DNA of 39,602 nucleotides, taken from positions 1 through 39,602 of IMG/VR virus record IMGVR_UViG_3300035670_000556; one strand, 5' to 3'. The stretch comes from a virus. The notes under the pieces were generated by a model, which was not told the DNA's origin, did not search any database, and saw nothing but the letters and a program-made list of their open reading frames with translations. Made by a program: the position numbers and the translations under genes. The first letter of the stretch is position 1. Every line of letters begins with the position of its first letter. This document shows, in pieces, positions 1 to 7,223 of this stretch.

Positions 1-137
1 GGTAACCGCTAGCCACCGCATCGGGTCTGTGACATGGTCAAAAATAGCCAGAAGCGCGACAAATTGGCGCATCCGGATAGGTTGATACGTTGACAAATTT
101 GTTGACGGAAAAGAAAAGCAGGAGACACTTGGGAAGC
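1..137. other. left end, non-coding leader with TTGAC boxes
   Basis: No gene is supported in these 137 bases. The stretch holds two closely spaced boxes in direct orientation, TTGACA at 90-95 and TTGACG at 102-107, around a perfect 10-bp palindrome (ACAAATTTGT). I found no convincing -10 box downstream. The first seven bases (GGTAACC) are repeated as the last seven bases of the window. That may be a short assembly overlap or reflect the physical genome ends. The left end lies about 1.5 kb upstream of the small terminase gene, which is near where cos would be expected in a lambda-type phage. Confidence 0.4.
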
Positions 138-473
138 ATGAAGCCAGAGAAACAGAGAATTGCGATTGCCAAGGCATGCGGTTGGGTTTGGCGGTCTAGG
201 ATTCCGGGCGCCGTCAAGGTATGGGACAATCCGCCGAAGTTTGTGTTCTACGACGATGACCTCCCCGACTACCTGAACGACATGAACGCGATGTACGAGG
301 CTGAGTCTCGCATCGTTGACTGGGTGGCGTGGAGAGTGAATCTCAGTCTAGTCGTTGGCACTGGCTATTGCCCGGACATGGACTCAAGCGAATCTGTGCG
401 TGCATTTGCTCACGCCACGGCCCCGCAACGCGCCGAATCCTTCCTAAAAACACTAGGACTATGGGAAGCATGA
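138..473 (+). CDS. phage ABA-sandwich domain protein
   Basis: A protein of 111 residues, probably cytosolic, function unknown. The segment LPDYLNDMNAMYEAE and the C-terminal ATAPQRAESFLKTLGLWEA pattern match the small phage family known as the ABA sandwich domain, usually found as single accessory genes in phages. An in-frame TTG lies at 90, but ATG 138 is preferred because an AGGAG lies upstream and the family resemblance begins near there. The stop overlaps the next start (ATGA), so the two genes are probably translationally coupled. The family assignment is from recall of its motif. Confidence 0.75.
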   Translation: MKPEKQRIAIAKACGWVWRSRIPGAVKVWDNPPKFVFYDDDLPDYLNDMNAMYEAESRIVDWVAWRVNLSLVVGTGYCPDMDSSESVRAFAHATAPQRAESFLKTLGLWEA

Positions 474-688
474 ACAGACCAACACCAGAGACGGACGCGG
501 CGAAAAGAAGTCGGCTGAATCCATTGCTGCCTGATGAAGTTGTTCCTGCGTTTGTGTGCGCTCGTATTGAAATACAGCGCGACCAATTGCTTGAGGCGTT
601 GGAGTCTGCCTTATCGGTTGGGCAGATAGTCGGGTCGTCAAAGCAGGCAGCAAAAACCGCAATCGCATCAGTGAAAGGAAACCAATGA
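470..688 (+). CDS. small PTPxTD-type accessory protein
   Basis: A protein of 72 residues with no recognised enzyme motif. It starts with MNRPTPETDAAK. Related openings occur in the genes at 2036 (PTPKTD) and 2263 (PTPRMD), so it belongs to a local family of small paralogues. The rest is predicted helical. It overlaps the previous gene by ATGA and the next gene by ATGAA. Both its start and its end sequence recur, joined together, at 841-890. Function unknown. Confidence 0.65.
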   Translation: MNRPTPETDAAKRSRLNPLLPDEVVPAFVCARIEIQRDQLLEALESALSVGQIVGSSKQAAKTAIASVKGNQ

Positions 689-901
689 ATATCGAAGCGG
701 AATCAAGCGACAAGGAAACGCTTGACTGGAAAGTGTTCTCCGAACTGTGGCTGAAAGAGCGTGGATTCCTTCCCAACAATCGAGACAGATACCACCGGGA
801 GGCGTTTCACTGGTTTACTCAAGGCGCACACGCCGAGATGATGGGAAGGCTAACACCATAAACGGACGCATCAGTGAAAGGAACCAAATGAAGATCGAAG
901 C
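664..901. repeat. 35-bp imperfect direct repeat at two start regions
   Basis: Positions 664-698 and 867-901 are nearly identical over 35 bases, with only a few mismatches. Each copy contains the ribosome binding site and first codons of a gene, so both products begin Met-x-Ile-Glu-Ala. Just before the second copy, 852-869 matches 481-498 (start of the 470 gene) at 16 of 18 bases. The second copy therefore looks like the start and the end of a gene like 470-688 joined with the middle missing. Confidence 0.75.
685..861 (+). CDS. small acidic/aromatic hypothetical protein
   Basis: A 58-residue ORF starting at ATG 685, with GAAAGGAA just upstream as a ribosome binding site. It overlaps the end of the preceding gene by four bases. 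The middle carries a charged and aromatic segment (WLKERGFLP...HREAFHWFTQGAH). No family is recognised with certainty. Its last codons (GRLTP) lie in sequence that resembles the start of the 470-688 gene, so the C-terminus may have been created by a deletion or recombination event. Confidence 0.6.
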   Translation: MNIEAESSDKETLDWKVFSELWLKERGFLPNNRDRYHREAFHWFTQGAHAEMMGRLTP

Positions 902-1295
902 AGGAAAATTCTACAGGACGAGGGATGGAAGCAAGGCTCGCATCTATGCTACAGATGGATCCGAAATTCACGGGGCCGTCAATTATTGCTGGGTGTGGAT
1001 ACAAGTTGGATGGTTAAAACTTGGGCGCTACAAGGGCAGATCCGACCACGATTTTGACCTCGTTTCCGAATGGTCCGAGCCAAAGCTGCGCCAATGGACT
1101 CCAGATGAAGTTCCGTTAGGGTCGTGGGCGCGACGGGATTCGGACGGGTTTCGCGGATTGATAACTGCCGTTGGCGAAATCAGCGCAGCAATTGGGTTGG
1201 ATTTCTACGGACTTAGCGAGCTATCCAAAGAGTGGACCCACTCAACTGACAACGGCAAAACGTGGCTCCCGTGCGGAGTGGAGGAAGGAAAATGA
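888..1295 (+). CDS. conserved phage protein, MKIEAGKFYRTRDG type
   Basis: A protein of 135 residues. The opening MKIEAGKFYRTRDGSKARI and the internal HDFDLVSEW match a widespread small phage family seen in many siphophages, with no known function. It is soluble, rich in tryptophan and glycine, and probably mostly beta. ATG 888 is chosen because GAAAGGAA precedes it and the family always begins MK(I/L)E. The ORF stays open further upstream, but that part shows no family likeness. It ends in an ATGA overlap with the next gene. Confidence 0.7.
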   Translation: MKIEAGKFYRTRDGSKARIYATDGSEIHGAVNYCWVWIQVGWLKLGRYKGRSDHDFDLVSEWSEPKLRQWTPDEVPLGSWARRDSDGFRGLITAVGEISAAIGLDFYGLSELSKEWTHSTDNGKTWLPCGVEEGK

Positions 1296-1519
1296 CAACC
1301 GCCGAACACCTAGCAAAAATACGCGCAAGGTGCGTGGAGTTGTCGTCTATATACGACAACGCAGAGCCACACAGCCCGCTTCCTGCCGTCGCTGGCTGGC
1401 GTGCGACGATTGCGGCGATTGATGGATTGAACGATCTGGAGTTGTCTTTTGAGACAGATGGGAAAGCAGACGAAACACTAGACGCCATCCTCGCCGCATG
1501 GCCGGAGGACTTGCTTTAA
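1292..1519 (+). CDS. small helical phage protein
   Basis: A protein of 75 residues. The pattern MTTAEHLAKIRARC...IAAIDGLNDLE...ILAAWPEDLL resembles small helical phage accessory proteins that carry a PE(D/E)LL ending. The start has a strong GAGGAAGGAA ribosome binding site and overlaps the upstream stop by ATGA. Its own stop overlaps the small terminase start (TAATG), so it is co-translated with the packaging genes. Function unknown. Confidence 0.65.
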   Translation: MTTAEHLAKIRARCVELSSIYDNAEPHSPLPAVAGWRATIAAIDGLNDLELSFETDGKADETLDAILAAWPEDLL

Positions 1520-2031
1520 TGCCACGGGGCCGACCAAGGGTGATCGACGAAGGCGACTTCTGCATGGGGATGCAAGCTGCGGCTGCGAAGCTGGGCGTGC
1601 CGTTGTCTTGGATTAAGACTGCGAAGGAATCCGGGCTTCAGGCGTTCTCTAGCAACAGCCGCGTCAACCTGCCGCTTGTCCGCGAGTGGCTAGATCAAAA
1701 CCGCGAAAAGCTCGAAACCGTCAGCAAATCGCTACCGCTCAAAGAACAAAAGCTTGTTGAGGAAATCCGAAAGCTAAAGCTAGCCAATGACATCAAAGAC
1801 GAAACCGTCGTCAACGTCGCCTGGCTGGTGAAGCAAATCAGCCTGCTGGGAGCGGACTTGAACAGCATCGAATCCAACATCCTGAAAGAATACCCGACCC
1901 GAATGGCCGGAGTCGGAACGGACGCGGGCGGTCAGCGCGAGCTTCTAAGAACCGCGCTTTATGAGCTAAGAAAGAAGTGGGCAGAATTTGCCGACAGGTT
2001 AGATCGGAAAACAACTAGCGAGGAGAAGTGA
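1519..2031 (+). CDS. terS: terminase small subunit (Nu1-like)
   Basis: A probable small terminase of 170 residues that would recognise the packaging site and hand DNA to the large terminase. Residues about 18-60 form a winged HTH-like segment (AAAAKLGVPLSWIKTAKESG followed by a beta turn and VREWLDQN). A charged helical stretch follows (KEQKLVEEIRKLKLAND), like the coiled coil of lambda Nu1. The C-terminal RTALYELRKKWAEFADRL may contact the large subunit. ATG 1519 is preferred over ATG 1498 because it makes a TAATG overlap and gives the usual MPRGRPR basic opening. The position before TerL supports the call, although three small genes lie in between. Confidence 0.75.
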   Translation: MPRGRPRVIDEGDFCMGMQAAAAKLGVPLSWIKTAKESGLQAFSSNSRVNLPLVREWLDQNREKLETVSKSLPLKEQKLVEEIRKLKLANDIKDETVVNVAWLVKQISLLGADLNSIESNILKEYPTRMAGVGTDAGGQRELLRTALYELRKKWAEFADRLDRKTTSEEK

Positions 2032-2035
2032 GAGC

Positions 2036-2266
2036 ATGAAAGACATACCAACGCCAAAAACTGACCGAGTTTTTGAACTGTTTAACCAAAAAGCGTGCAG
2101 CGCCCATTATGTTGCTCACGTAATGGGATCAATGGAGATAGAGCTTGCATTGGCAAACGAGCATATCCGCCGACTAACGGAAGCCGGCGATGCCATCATC
2201 GAAAACGGTTCCGTCTCGGAGCGACTGCTTAACAACTGGAACGAAGCGAAAAGGGATTTGCCATGA
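2036..2266 (+). CDS. small PTPKTD-type accessory protein
   Basis: A protein of 76 residues. It opens MKDIPTPKTDRVFE and ends with ANEHIRRLTEAGDAI...LNNWNEAK. The C-terminal block recurs in the larger coiled-coil protein at 5062-5793 (ANERIRRLEEAGDAV...LENWTKAK), so the two share a module. GAGGAGAAG precedes the start. It lies between TerS and TerL and overlaps the next gene by ATGA. Predicted helical and soluble. Function unknown. Confidence 0.65.
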   Translation: MKDIPTPKTDRVFELFNQKACSAHYVAHVMGSMEIELALANEHIRRLTEAGDAIIENGSVSERLLNNWNEAKRDLP

Positions 2267-2529
2267 GTGACAAACCAACACCGAGGATGGATGCGATAAT
2301 TGCGAGCGACGACGGAGGGGGAGGATTCATCGCTGATTTGGTGCGTGAAGGGAGAAATCTCGAACGCGAGCTTGCCAAAGCCATCGCAGAACGCGACGAC
2401 GCTTTCACCATGCTTGGACTCTACATGGTGGGCAGCGATTCTCAAAAGCAGGAGATAGCCAACCTCAGGGCAAGGCTTGAGTGCGACGCGGCAATTGAGG
2501 ACTGGAAGCGAAAGAATGGCAAAGCGTGA
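2263..2529 (+). CDS. small PTPRMD-type coiled-coil protein
   Basis: A protein of 88 residues. The opening MSDKPTPRMDAI links it to the neighbouring PTPxTD paralogues. The segment RNLERELAKAIAERDDAF resembles the coiled-coil repeat VERELAAAKREVEEL in the 5062-5793 product. A flexible GGGG stretch separates the N-terminal motif from the helical part. It overlaps the start of the large terminase by 14 bases in another frame. Function unknown; a packaging-accessory role is possible only from position. Confidence 0.6.
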   Translation: MSDKPTPRMDAIIASDDGGGGFIADLVREGRNLERELAKAIAERDDAFTMLGLYMVGSDSQKQEIANLRARLECDAAIEDWKRKNGKA

Positions 2530-4336
2530 CCCACTAGTCAGCCTTTGGAAAACGTCCATCGGGCCGATTGACCGCCGGCCGATTGGCGAGTGGGCACGCG
2601 ACAACCTTACCCTGCCTCCGACAATGGCCAAGGGCAGGTTCGACTTGTCCGGGTCGCAGCATTTTGTTGCGCCGCTTAACAGCATCGGTTCCGACCGTGT
2701 GCGCGAGGTGAACATAATGGCACCGCCTAGGTCCGGGAAAACCCTTTTGCCAGACGTATCGGTGCCGTGGGCTGTGGCATGTGATAGTGCTTCAGTGTTA
2801 TGGGTATTTCAGGACGAAGCCAACGCCAAGCTTCATGGGGAATTGCGGGCGCATCCGATCATCAAATCCTGCCCGCAACTGAAATCAATCTGGCCGACGG
2901 ATTCCAACAAGGAACGGAGCAAAGAAATTATCTTTGAGAACGGTTTGCCGTTTGTTCTCACAGGGCAAGCTATCGGAAAGTTGCAGTCTCGTGGTTACAA
3001 GTGGGTGATCTGCGATGAACCGTGGCAATACAACGCAGGCATCATGGCCGAGGCAAAGGCGCGTCTTGGTGACTTTGAAAAAATCAGTGCGTCTAAGTTT
3101 ATTGCCATCTCACAAGGCGGAAAGGCTGGAGACGATTGGACGACGCAATACGAAACCGGGCAGGTTTTGGAGTGGCATGTAACCTGTAAAGCGTGCGGCC
3201 ATGTCATGCCTCCGAAGTGGTCTGGGTTTCGGGATGATGATTCGCGCTGGGGGATTGTCTATGAGTCAAAGAAACTGGAAGACAAACGACACGACAAGCA
3301 GCGTGCGATTGAGACAATGCGCTTTGAGTGCTACAAGTGCGGTCATGGGCACAAAGGGGACTTTGCGACATGGGCGCACTGGAATGAAACCGGAGCCTAT
3401 AAAAGCGACCAGCCGGACAATCCTCGAAAGCAGTCGTATCATTTTAACGACCTGATCACCGGAGCACCGTGGGATGTGTTGCTTGAAGAGTGGCTAGACG
3501 CGGAAGATGCTTTCATGATTTCGCGCAATCCTGTCCCGCGTCAGAAGTTCATTCAGAAGCGACTAGCTGAAAGCCTAAGCGATGCGAGTATTTACGGGGA
3601 GCGTAGATTTGAGCGGTCACCAATTGAGATCACAACGGAATGGCCCGATGAAGTCATCCGCTTTGCCACGTTTGACCGACAGCATGAGGGCGTCTTTTAT
3701 TGCGTTGTCAGGGCATGGGCAAAATCAGGAGAGTCGCGCCGTCTTTTTAGAGGGAAGATTTTTGGCGTTTCAGAGATCCAAAAGGTTCTGAGCGATTACA
3801 AAATCGCAACATACGTGACAACAGGTGGGAAATGGACTTGCGGCTTTATGGACGCTGGCGACTCAGCCAAGGGTATCGATGGCGCATACGCGGATTGCAT
3901 ACGGCTCGGACTAATAGCGTTCAAGGGGGTTGGGAACCGCAACAGTTTTGGACACAAGCTACAAAACGGTTCATATACTCAAAGGGTTTACTCGAAATGG
4001 CCGGGACCTGTAGGAGATCCTTTCGATGGGGCAAGAAACCGGCCGGCATTGTCTCAGACATATTTGGTCAAAGGATTGCCTCCAGGATTTGCAGTCCTTC
4101 ACTACATTGCCTCAAATCCTATCAAGGACCGCTTGCAACAGTTGATTGAAAGTGGACAATGGAAGGAGCCACCGAAGACCAATGGAGACGTTGAAGAGGA
4201 TGACTACCGCCGTCAGATGAGCGACGAGATCAAAGACCGCGAAAGCGGCAAGTGGGTAAGCAAAAGCAAAAACAACCACTATTGGGACGCGTCCTACATG
4301 AACGTAGCGGCAGCAATCATGGCTGGCGTAATATGA
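2516..4336 (+). CDS. terL: terminase large subunit (GpA family)
   Basis: The packaging ATPase and nuclease of 606 residues, of the lambda GpA type. The Walker A-like APPRSGKTL is at residues 69-77 and the Walker B-like WVICDEP at 163-169. Two CxxC pairs (C224/C227 and C272/C275) form the zinc-finger-like insertion typical of this family. The C-terminal nuclease part has acidic motifs in TFDRQHEG and GFMDAGDSAKG and the terminal NHYWDASYMNVAAAIM, matching the usual histidine-tryptophan-aspartate ending. ATG 2516 is preferred over 2477 because it gives the normal N-terminus just before the conserved WARDNLTLPPT region. The GpA type implies cos packaging with cohesive ends. Confidence 0.96.
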   Translation: MAKRDPLVSLWKTSIGPIDRRPIGEWARDNLTLPPTMAKGRFDLSGSQHFVAPLNSIGSDRVREVNIMAPPRSGKTLLPDVSVPWAVACDSASVLWVFQDEANAKLHGELRAHPIIKSCPQLKSIWPTDSNKERSKEIIFENGLPFVLTGQAIGKLQSRGYKWVICDEPWQYNAGIMAEAKARLGDFEKISASKFIAISQGGKAGDDWTTQYETGQVLEWHVTCKACGHVMPPKWSGFRDDDSRWGIVYESKKLEDKRHDKQRAIETMRFECYKCGHGHKGDFATWAHWNETGAYKSDQPDNPRKQSYHFNDLITGAPWDVLLEEWLDAEDAFMISRNPVPRQKFIQKRLAESLSDASIYGERRFERSPIEITTEWPDEVIRFATFDRQHEGVFYCVVRAWAKSGESRRLFRGKIFGVSEIQKVLSDYKIATYVTTGGKWTCGFMDAGDSAKGIDGAYADCIRLGLIAFKGVGNRNSFGHKLQNGSYTQRVYSKWPGPVGDPFDGARNRPALSQTYLVKGLPPGFAVLHYIASNPIKDRLQQLIESGQWKEPPKTNGDVEEDDYRRQMSDEIKDRESGKWVSKSKNNHYWDASYMNVAAAIMAGVI

Positions 4337-4725
4337 CAGACCAAGAGCATGAAGCGTTAGGCATTGCAGACTACACCGCGAAATGCGGGGCCGAGGATTT
4401 TGACTGGCTGACCGTTGAAGCTGCCATTGACGGAAAGGATTCAGATGATGCGGTTGAGCAGGCGAGACGTGAAGGCGCACACCTTGGAATCTTTAAGGTT
4501 CTAGACCTGATCATTTTCAAAAAGCACACTGGATTGGAGCATCAACAACTTTGCCGGAATGTGGGAACGCGGGCGCTGATCCTTGCCGTCATCATGGGGC
4601 ACCCGTCCGTTGAAGGTTCGGAGAATGTCCAGAAGCTCGCGGAATCGATTGGAGTATCAGCGCCAACATCGATTCACAGGACAGCTAGATTTATCAGGAA
4701 GAAAATCGGAATGAAGAAAGCATGA
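4333..4725 (+). CDS. HTH-containing hypothetical protein
   Basis: A protein of 130 residues. Residues about 80-128 look like a DNA-binding helix-turn-helix (ILAVIMGHPSVEG then LAESIGVSAPTSIHRTARFI) followed by a lysine-rich tail. The N-terminal half is acidic with no recognised fold. It overlaps TerL by ATGA and the next gene by ATGA. It could be a phage transcription regulator or a packaging accessory protein; the sequence does not decide. Confidence 0.6.
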   Translation: MTDQEHEALGIADYTAKCGAEDFDWLTVEAAIDGKDSDDAVEQARREGAHLGIFKVLDLIIFKKHTGLEHQQLCRNVGTRALILAVIMGHPSVEGSENVQKLAESIGVSAPTSIHRTARFIRKKIGMKKA

Positions 4726-5087
4726 ACACTACACAAAGCGATCAAAACAAAGAGCCGAAGACATACAGGTTTTCGACGTTTCAGGAGTTGGTTGACCGGG
4801 TTCCATCCAATCGGATTCACGATTGCATGGATGAAATAGGAGAGCTTTTGCAGGTCGCCAAGTTATCGACAGAGATGGCTTACGATTTGGCCGTGCGTTT
4901 GGCTAGACAGAACGGAAAAGAACCGCCACTTGCGACCGGATCTGTGATTTTGCTGCCGAATGAGTTTGAGTGGATTGACGATGGCAAGCGCGAGCTTGAG
5001 GCCACAATGACAGACGGAGACGGCAACCCGCATTTCTCCGTCAGCATCAAAACAAATCAGCATGAACAACACACCAATGACAATTGA
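4722..5087 (+). CDS. conserved phage protein (FQELVDRVPSNRIHDC type)
   Basis: A protein of 121 residues. The block TFQELVDRVPSNRIHDCMDEIG and the following helical segment match a family of small conserved phage proteins encoded near packaging genes, with no known function. The second half (EFEWIDDGKRELEATM) is probably beta-rich. The start context is AAGAAAGCATGAA, without a clear Shine-Dalgarno. The 3' end overlaps the next gene by 26 bases in another frame. Confidence 0.65.
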   Translation: MNTTQSDQNKEPKTYRFSTFQELVDRVPSNRIHDCMDEIGELLQVAKLSTEMAYDLAVRLARQNGKEPPLATGSVILLPNEFEWIDDGKRELEATMTDGDGNPHFSVSIKTNQHEQHTNDN

Positions 5088-5793
5088 GGACTCTGATGAG
5101 TTTCCGGTGATGACTTTTCCAAGCGGAGACCATCCGCTTGTTGTCAGGGCTGAAGTGGCCCGACAGCTTAAACGCGAGCTGCGCGAGTGGGAAATGCTGC
5201 GAAGCTGGGGCGGAACCCCAGCCCACGTCGAGGCGTTCATCCGGGGTCAGCAGGATCGCATTCACGCCGCCCAGGACGTGGAACGCGAGCTTGCCGCTGC
5301 GAAGCGCGAGGTTGAGGAGTTATCGCGTTCCATCCGCCAGCAGCAGTTGATGGACGAGGAAATTCTTGGGCTTCGAGAGCGCAACGCAGAACTACAGAGG
5401 TCTTTGGACGAAACTGCGACCAAGCTCATGCACGCGGTCAACGACCGCAACAGTCTCGGAAATCAGATAGACCTCTTGCGCGACGAGTTCATGCGAATCC
5501 GGGCGCGGATTGGTGAAACTGGATTGGCTGAAACTCACTGTGAACTGAGATCAATCGCCGACTATTGCGAGCGGGCGCAGCAGGACATTGCCATTTGCTA
5601 TTCTGTCATTGAGCACCGCGACCAGCTAGAGAGGAAATCCACGCGGCTTCTGATTGAATTGTCAGACGCCAACGAGCGCATTCGCCGGCTGGAGGAGGCA
5701 GGGGATGCTGTTGCAGATGGACTTAGAACAATTGTTCGCTGCGATATGCATTGCTTGGAAAACTGGACCAAAGCCAAGGGGACACGGCCATGA
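5062..5793 (+). CDS. long coiled-coil protein with PTPxTD-family C-terminal block
   Basis: A protein of 243 residues, almost all predicted helix with heptad-like charge patterns from about residue 30 to 215. Segments such as VERELAAAKREVEELSRSI and LSDANERIRRLEEAGDAV match parts of the small proteins at 2263 and 2036, so this looks like an enlarged family member. It starts with MNNTPMTIEDSDEF, and ATG 5077 is a possible alternative start. The start lies inside the upstream gene and the end overlaps the next start by ATGA. It could be a structural spacer or scaffold-like protein. Function unknown. Confidence 0.65.
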   Translation: MNNTPMTIEDSDEFPVMTFPSGDHPLVVRAEVARQLKRELREWEMLRSWGGTPAHVEAFIRGQQDRIHAAQDVERELAAAKREVEELSRSIRQQQLMDEEILGLRERNAELQRSLDETATKLMHAVNDRNSLGNQIDLLRDEFMRIRARIGETGLAETHCELRSIADYCERAQQDIAICYSVIEHRDQLERKSTRLLIELSDANERIRRLEEAGDAVADGLRTIVRCDMHCLENWTKAKGTRP

Positions 5794-6167
5794 TCAACTC
5801 ACCACCACAGATTGACCAATGCCCGGCCGGCATGGACTGGGGCTTGTCCAAGGAAAGCCTTAGCCAGATCAGGAAGAACTTCCGCGAATGGCTAAAACGC
5901 AACGGCGGAATTGAAGAGCAATTCAGCCGTCAAGTTCTAGGCAACCGTGGCGTTGCCGTGCGTTCAAAGCCGGCGAATGTGGTCCGCAAATTGACAGAGG
6001 CGCCCGGAATGACCGTGGCGGACGTGGCCAGCAAGATCGGCATCGCACCGCAGACGGTATCAAAACACATCGCCAAGGGGCTACTGCGAGCGAAGAAGCA
6101 CGGGCACCGGACTGTCCGTGTTGACATTGCGGACTTTCACGCATACCGGCGGAGGATGGCAAAATGA
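5790..6167 (+). CDS. helix-turn-helix DNA-binding protein
   Basis: A protein of 125 residues. Residues about 72-122 form a clear HTH of the excisionase/MerR-like type: MTVADVASKIGIAPQTVSKH, a turn, a wing-like RTVRVDIADFHAYRRR. The N-terminal part (LSQIRKNFREWLKRNGGIEE) is helical. It may regulate the operon or help recognise packaging DNA. No integrase accompanies it, so an excisionase role is unlikely. ATG 5790 forms an ATGA overlap with the previous stop and excludes 13 upstream residues of low likelihood. Confidence 0.7.
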   Translation: MINSPPQIDQCPAGMDWGLSKESLSQIRKNFREWLKRNGGIEEQFSRQVLGNRGVAVRSKPANVVRKLTEAPGMTVADVASKIGIAPQTVSKHIAKGLLRAKKHGHRTVRVDIADFHAYRRRMAK

Positions 6168-6472
6168 GCAACCAAACTGGGAACGCAACGGCTGTTGGCA
6201 GCAAATCATTGTTTGGTCGTCTGTTGTGCATGATTGGAGTCCACAAATGGGGCGCAATCGGATACGACTCGATACTCAACCCAATTGCATTAGAGCAGTG
6301 CAGGCGGTGCAAAATAGGACGCCAGTTTCACCCGGCTGGAATGGAATTCACATTTACCGCCGAGCAGATGCGGACACTGGACGACGGTGATTCCATTGCC
6401 ATGATTCCAGACGTGACCAAGCGACCAAGCATAGAAAGCTCTGCCACAGGTGGAGAAAAAGTAGTGAAATGA
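6164..6472 (+). CDS. zinc-ribbon-like prophage protein (DUF1660-like)
   Basis: A protein of 102 residues. The N-terminal LLCMIGVHKW followed about 20 residues later by QCRRCKIGRQF resembles the short DUF1660-type phage proteins (C-x-x-x-GHKW ... CxRCG), probably a small zinc-binding fold. The rest is acidic and probably flexible. It is coupled by ATGA at both ends. Function unknown. Confidence 0.6.
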   Translation: MSNQTGNATAVGSKSLFGRLLCMIGVHKWGAIGYDSILNPIALEQCRRCKIGRQFHPAGMEFTFTAEQMRTLDDGDSIAMIPDVTKRPSIESSATGGEKVVK

Positions 6473-6681
6473 GCAACCAAGCTACCGGAATCGAAGCCGC
6501 AGTCTGCGCCGACATCGCGGAACGGCAATGTCTAGGGATTGCCAAATACGGAACGACAGTTGCCGACAATCCGCTGACGTTGGAACAATGGCTGACGCAC
6601 GCTTACGAAGAATGCTTAGACCAAGCGGTGTATCTGAAACGGTGCATTGCGGAAGTGAACGCCGGCAGCGTGAACGCATAA
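6469..6681 (+). CDS. conserved small phage protein (KYGTTVADNPLTLEQWL type)
   Basis: A protein of 70 residues. The pattern DIAERQCLGIAKYGTTVADN followed by LTLEQWLTHAYEECLDQAVYLKR matches a common small phage family, all helical and without assigned function. Glutamates in the helices (HAYEECLD) recall helical NTP-pyrophosphatase-like folds, but this is only a suggestion. It shares its MSNQ opening with the preceding gene. Confidence 0.7.
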   Translation: MSNQATGIEAAVCADIAERQCLGIAKYGTTVADNPLTLEQWLTHAYEECLDQAVYLKRCIAEVNAGSVNA

Positions 6682-6692
6682 GTTTCAATCGC

Positions 6693-6959
6693 ATGGCTGG
6701 ACATTCAATAAGCCATCAGGACGGAAGCAGAACATTCATCGACTACCACGACGCATCTGGTTTCTGCGTTGTGAATGGGCGATTTTGGCGATGGTATTTC
6801 CACGAATTTGGCGGACCGACGTTCCTGCGCGCCGATGGACAACCGCGCAAAAACCAATTCCCTACGTCAAAAGCTGTTTGGGAAGGATTTGAGAAATGGC
6901 ACAAGCGATACGAACGGTCGAAGCGAAAAGCTAACGGTTCAGAAAGCCTCCATAGTTAG
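6693..6959 (+). CDS. small hypothetical protein
   Basis: A protein of 88 residues starting MAGHSISHQDGSRTF. It has an aromatic-rich middle (GFCVVNGRFWRWYFHEFGGP) and a lysine/arginine-rich C-terminal tail (EKWHKRYERSKRKAN). It may bind nucleic acid, but no family is recognised. The ORF is open further upstream over the previous gene; ATG 6693 is the first start after that gene ends. Its TAG stop is directly followed by the GTG start of the next gene. Confidence 0.55.
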   Translation: MAGHSISHQDGSRTFIDYHDASGFCVVNGRFWRWYFHEFGGPTFLRADGQPRKNQFPTSKAVWEGFEKWHKRYERSKRKANGSESLHS

Positions 6960-7223
6960 GTGGCTTTCAATCCATTCGTCGGAAAATCGCAGACATGGCT
7001 AGAGACTGAGCTTGCAAAGGCTCAGTCTGATTTGGCTTCCGGTGCCTCCACAATCAGTGGTGGCGAGGGAACGGTGCAATTTGGCAAGATGTTGCACCAG
7101 TCGCCGCAGGTTCGGATTGAACAGCTTTTACGGGCGCTGTATGCGCTGGACCCGGACACCTATCCGCTGTCCTCAATCACCCGTGCGACCCGTAGCGTTG
7201 GGGTCATCTCTAGGAGTTACTGA
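6960..7223 (+). CDS. head-tail joining protein (gpW-like)
   Basis: A protein of 87 residues beginning with GTG. The layout (an N-terminal helix WLETELAKAQSDLASG, a short beta hairpin EGTVQFGKM, a second helix VRIEQLLRALYALDP) fits the gpW fold, which caps the portal and prepares it for the tail. It sits between large terminase and portal, just as gpW does in lambda, although small accessory genes intervene. Its stop overlaps the portal start (TGATG). Confidence 0.7.
   Translation: MAFNPFVGKSQTWLETELAKAQSDLASGASTISGGEGTVQFGKMLHQSPQVRIEQLLRALYALDPDTYPLSSITRATRSVGVISRSY

Noticed and set aside
90-137. TTG start at 90 for the first gene
   Set aside because: The 16 extra residues are low-complexity basic sequence, and ATG 138 has a better leader and family fit.
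38-5265. Minus-strand ORFs over the accessory and terminase genes (for example 2116-2715, 459-779, 4863-5240)
   Set aside because: All lie opposite well-supported plus-strand genes, with no ribosome sites or family motifs; no minus-strand operon structure.
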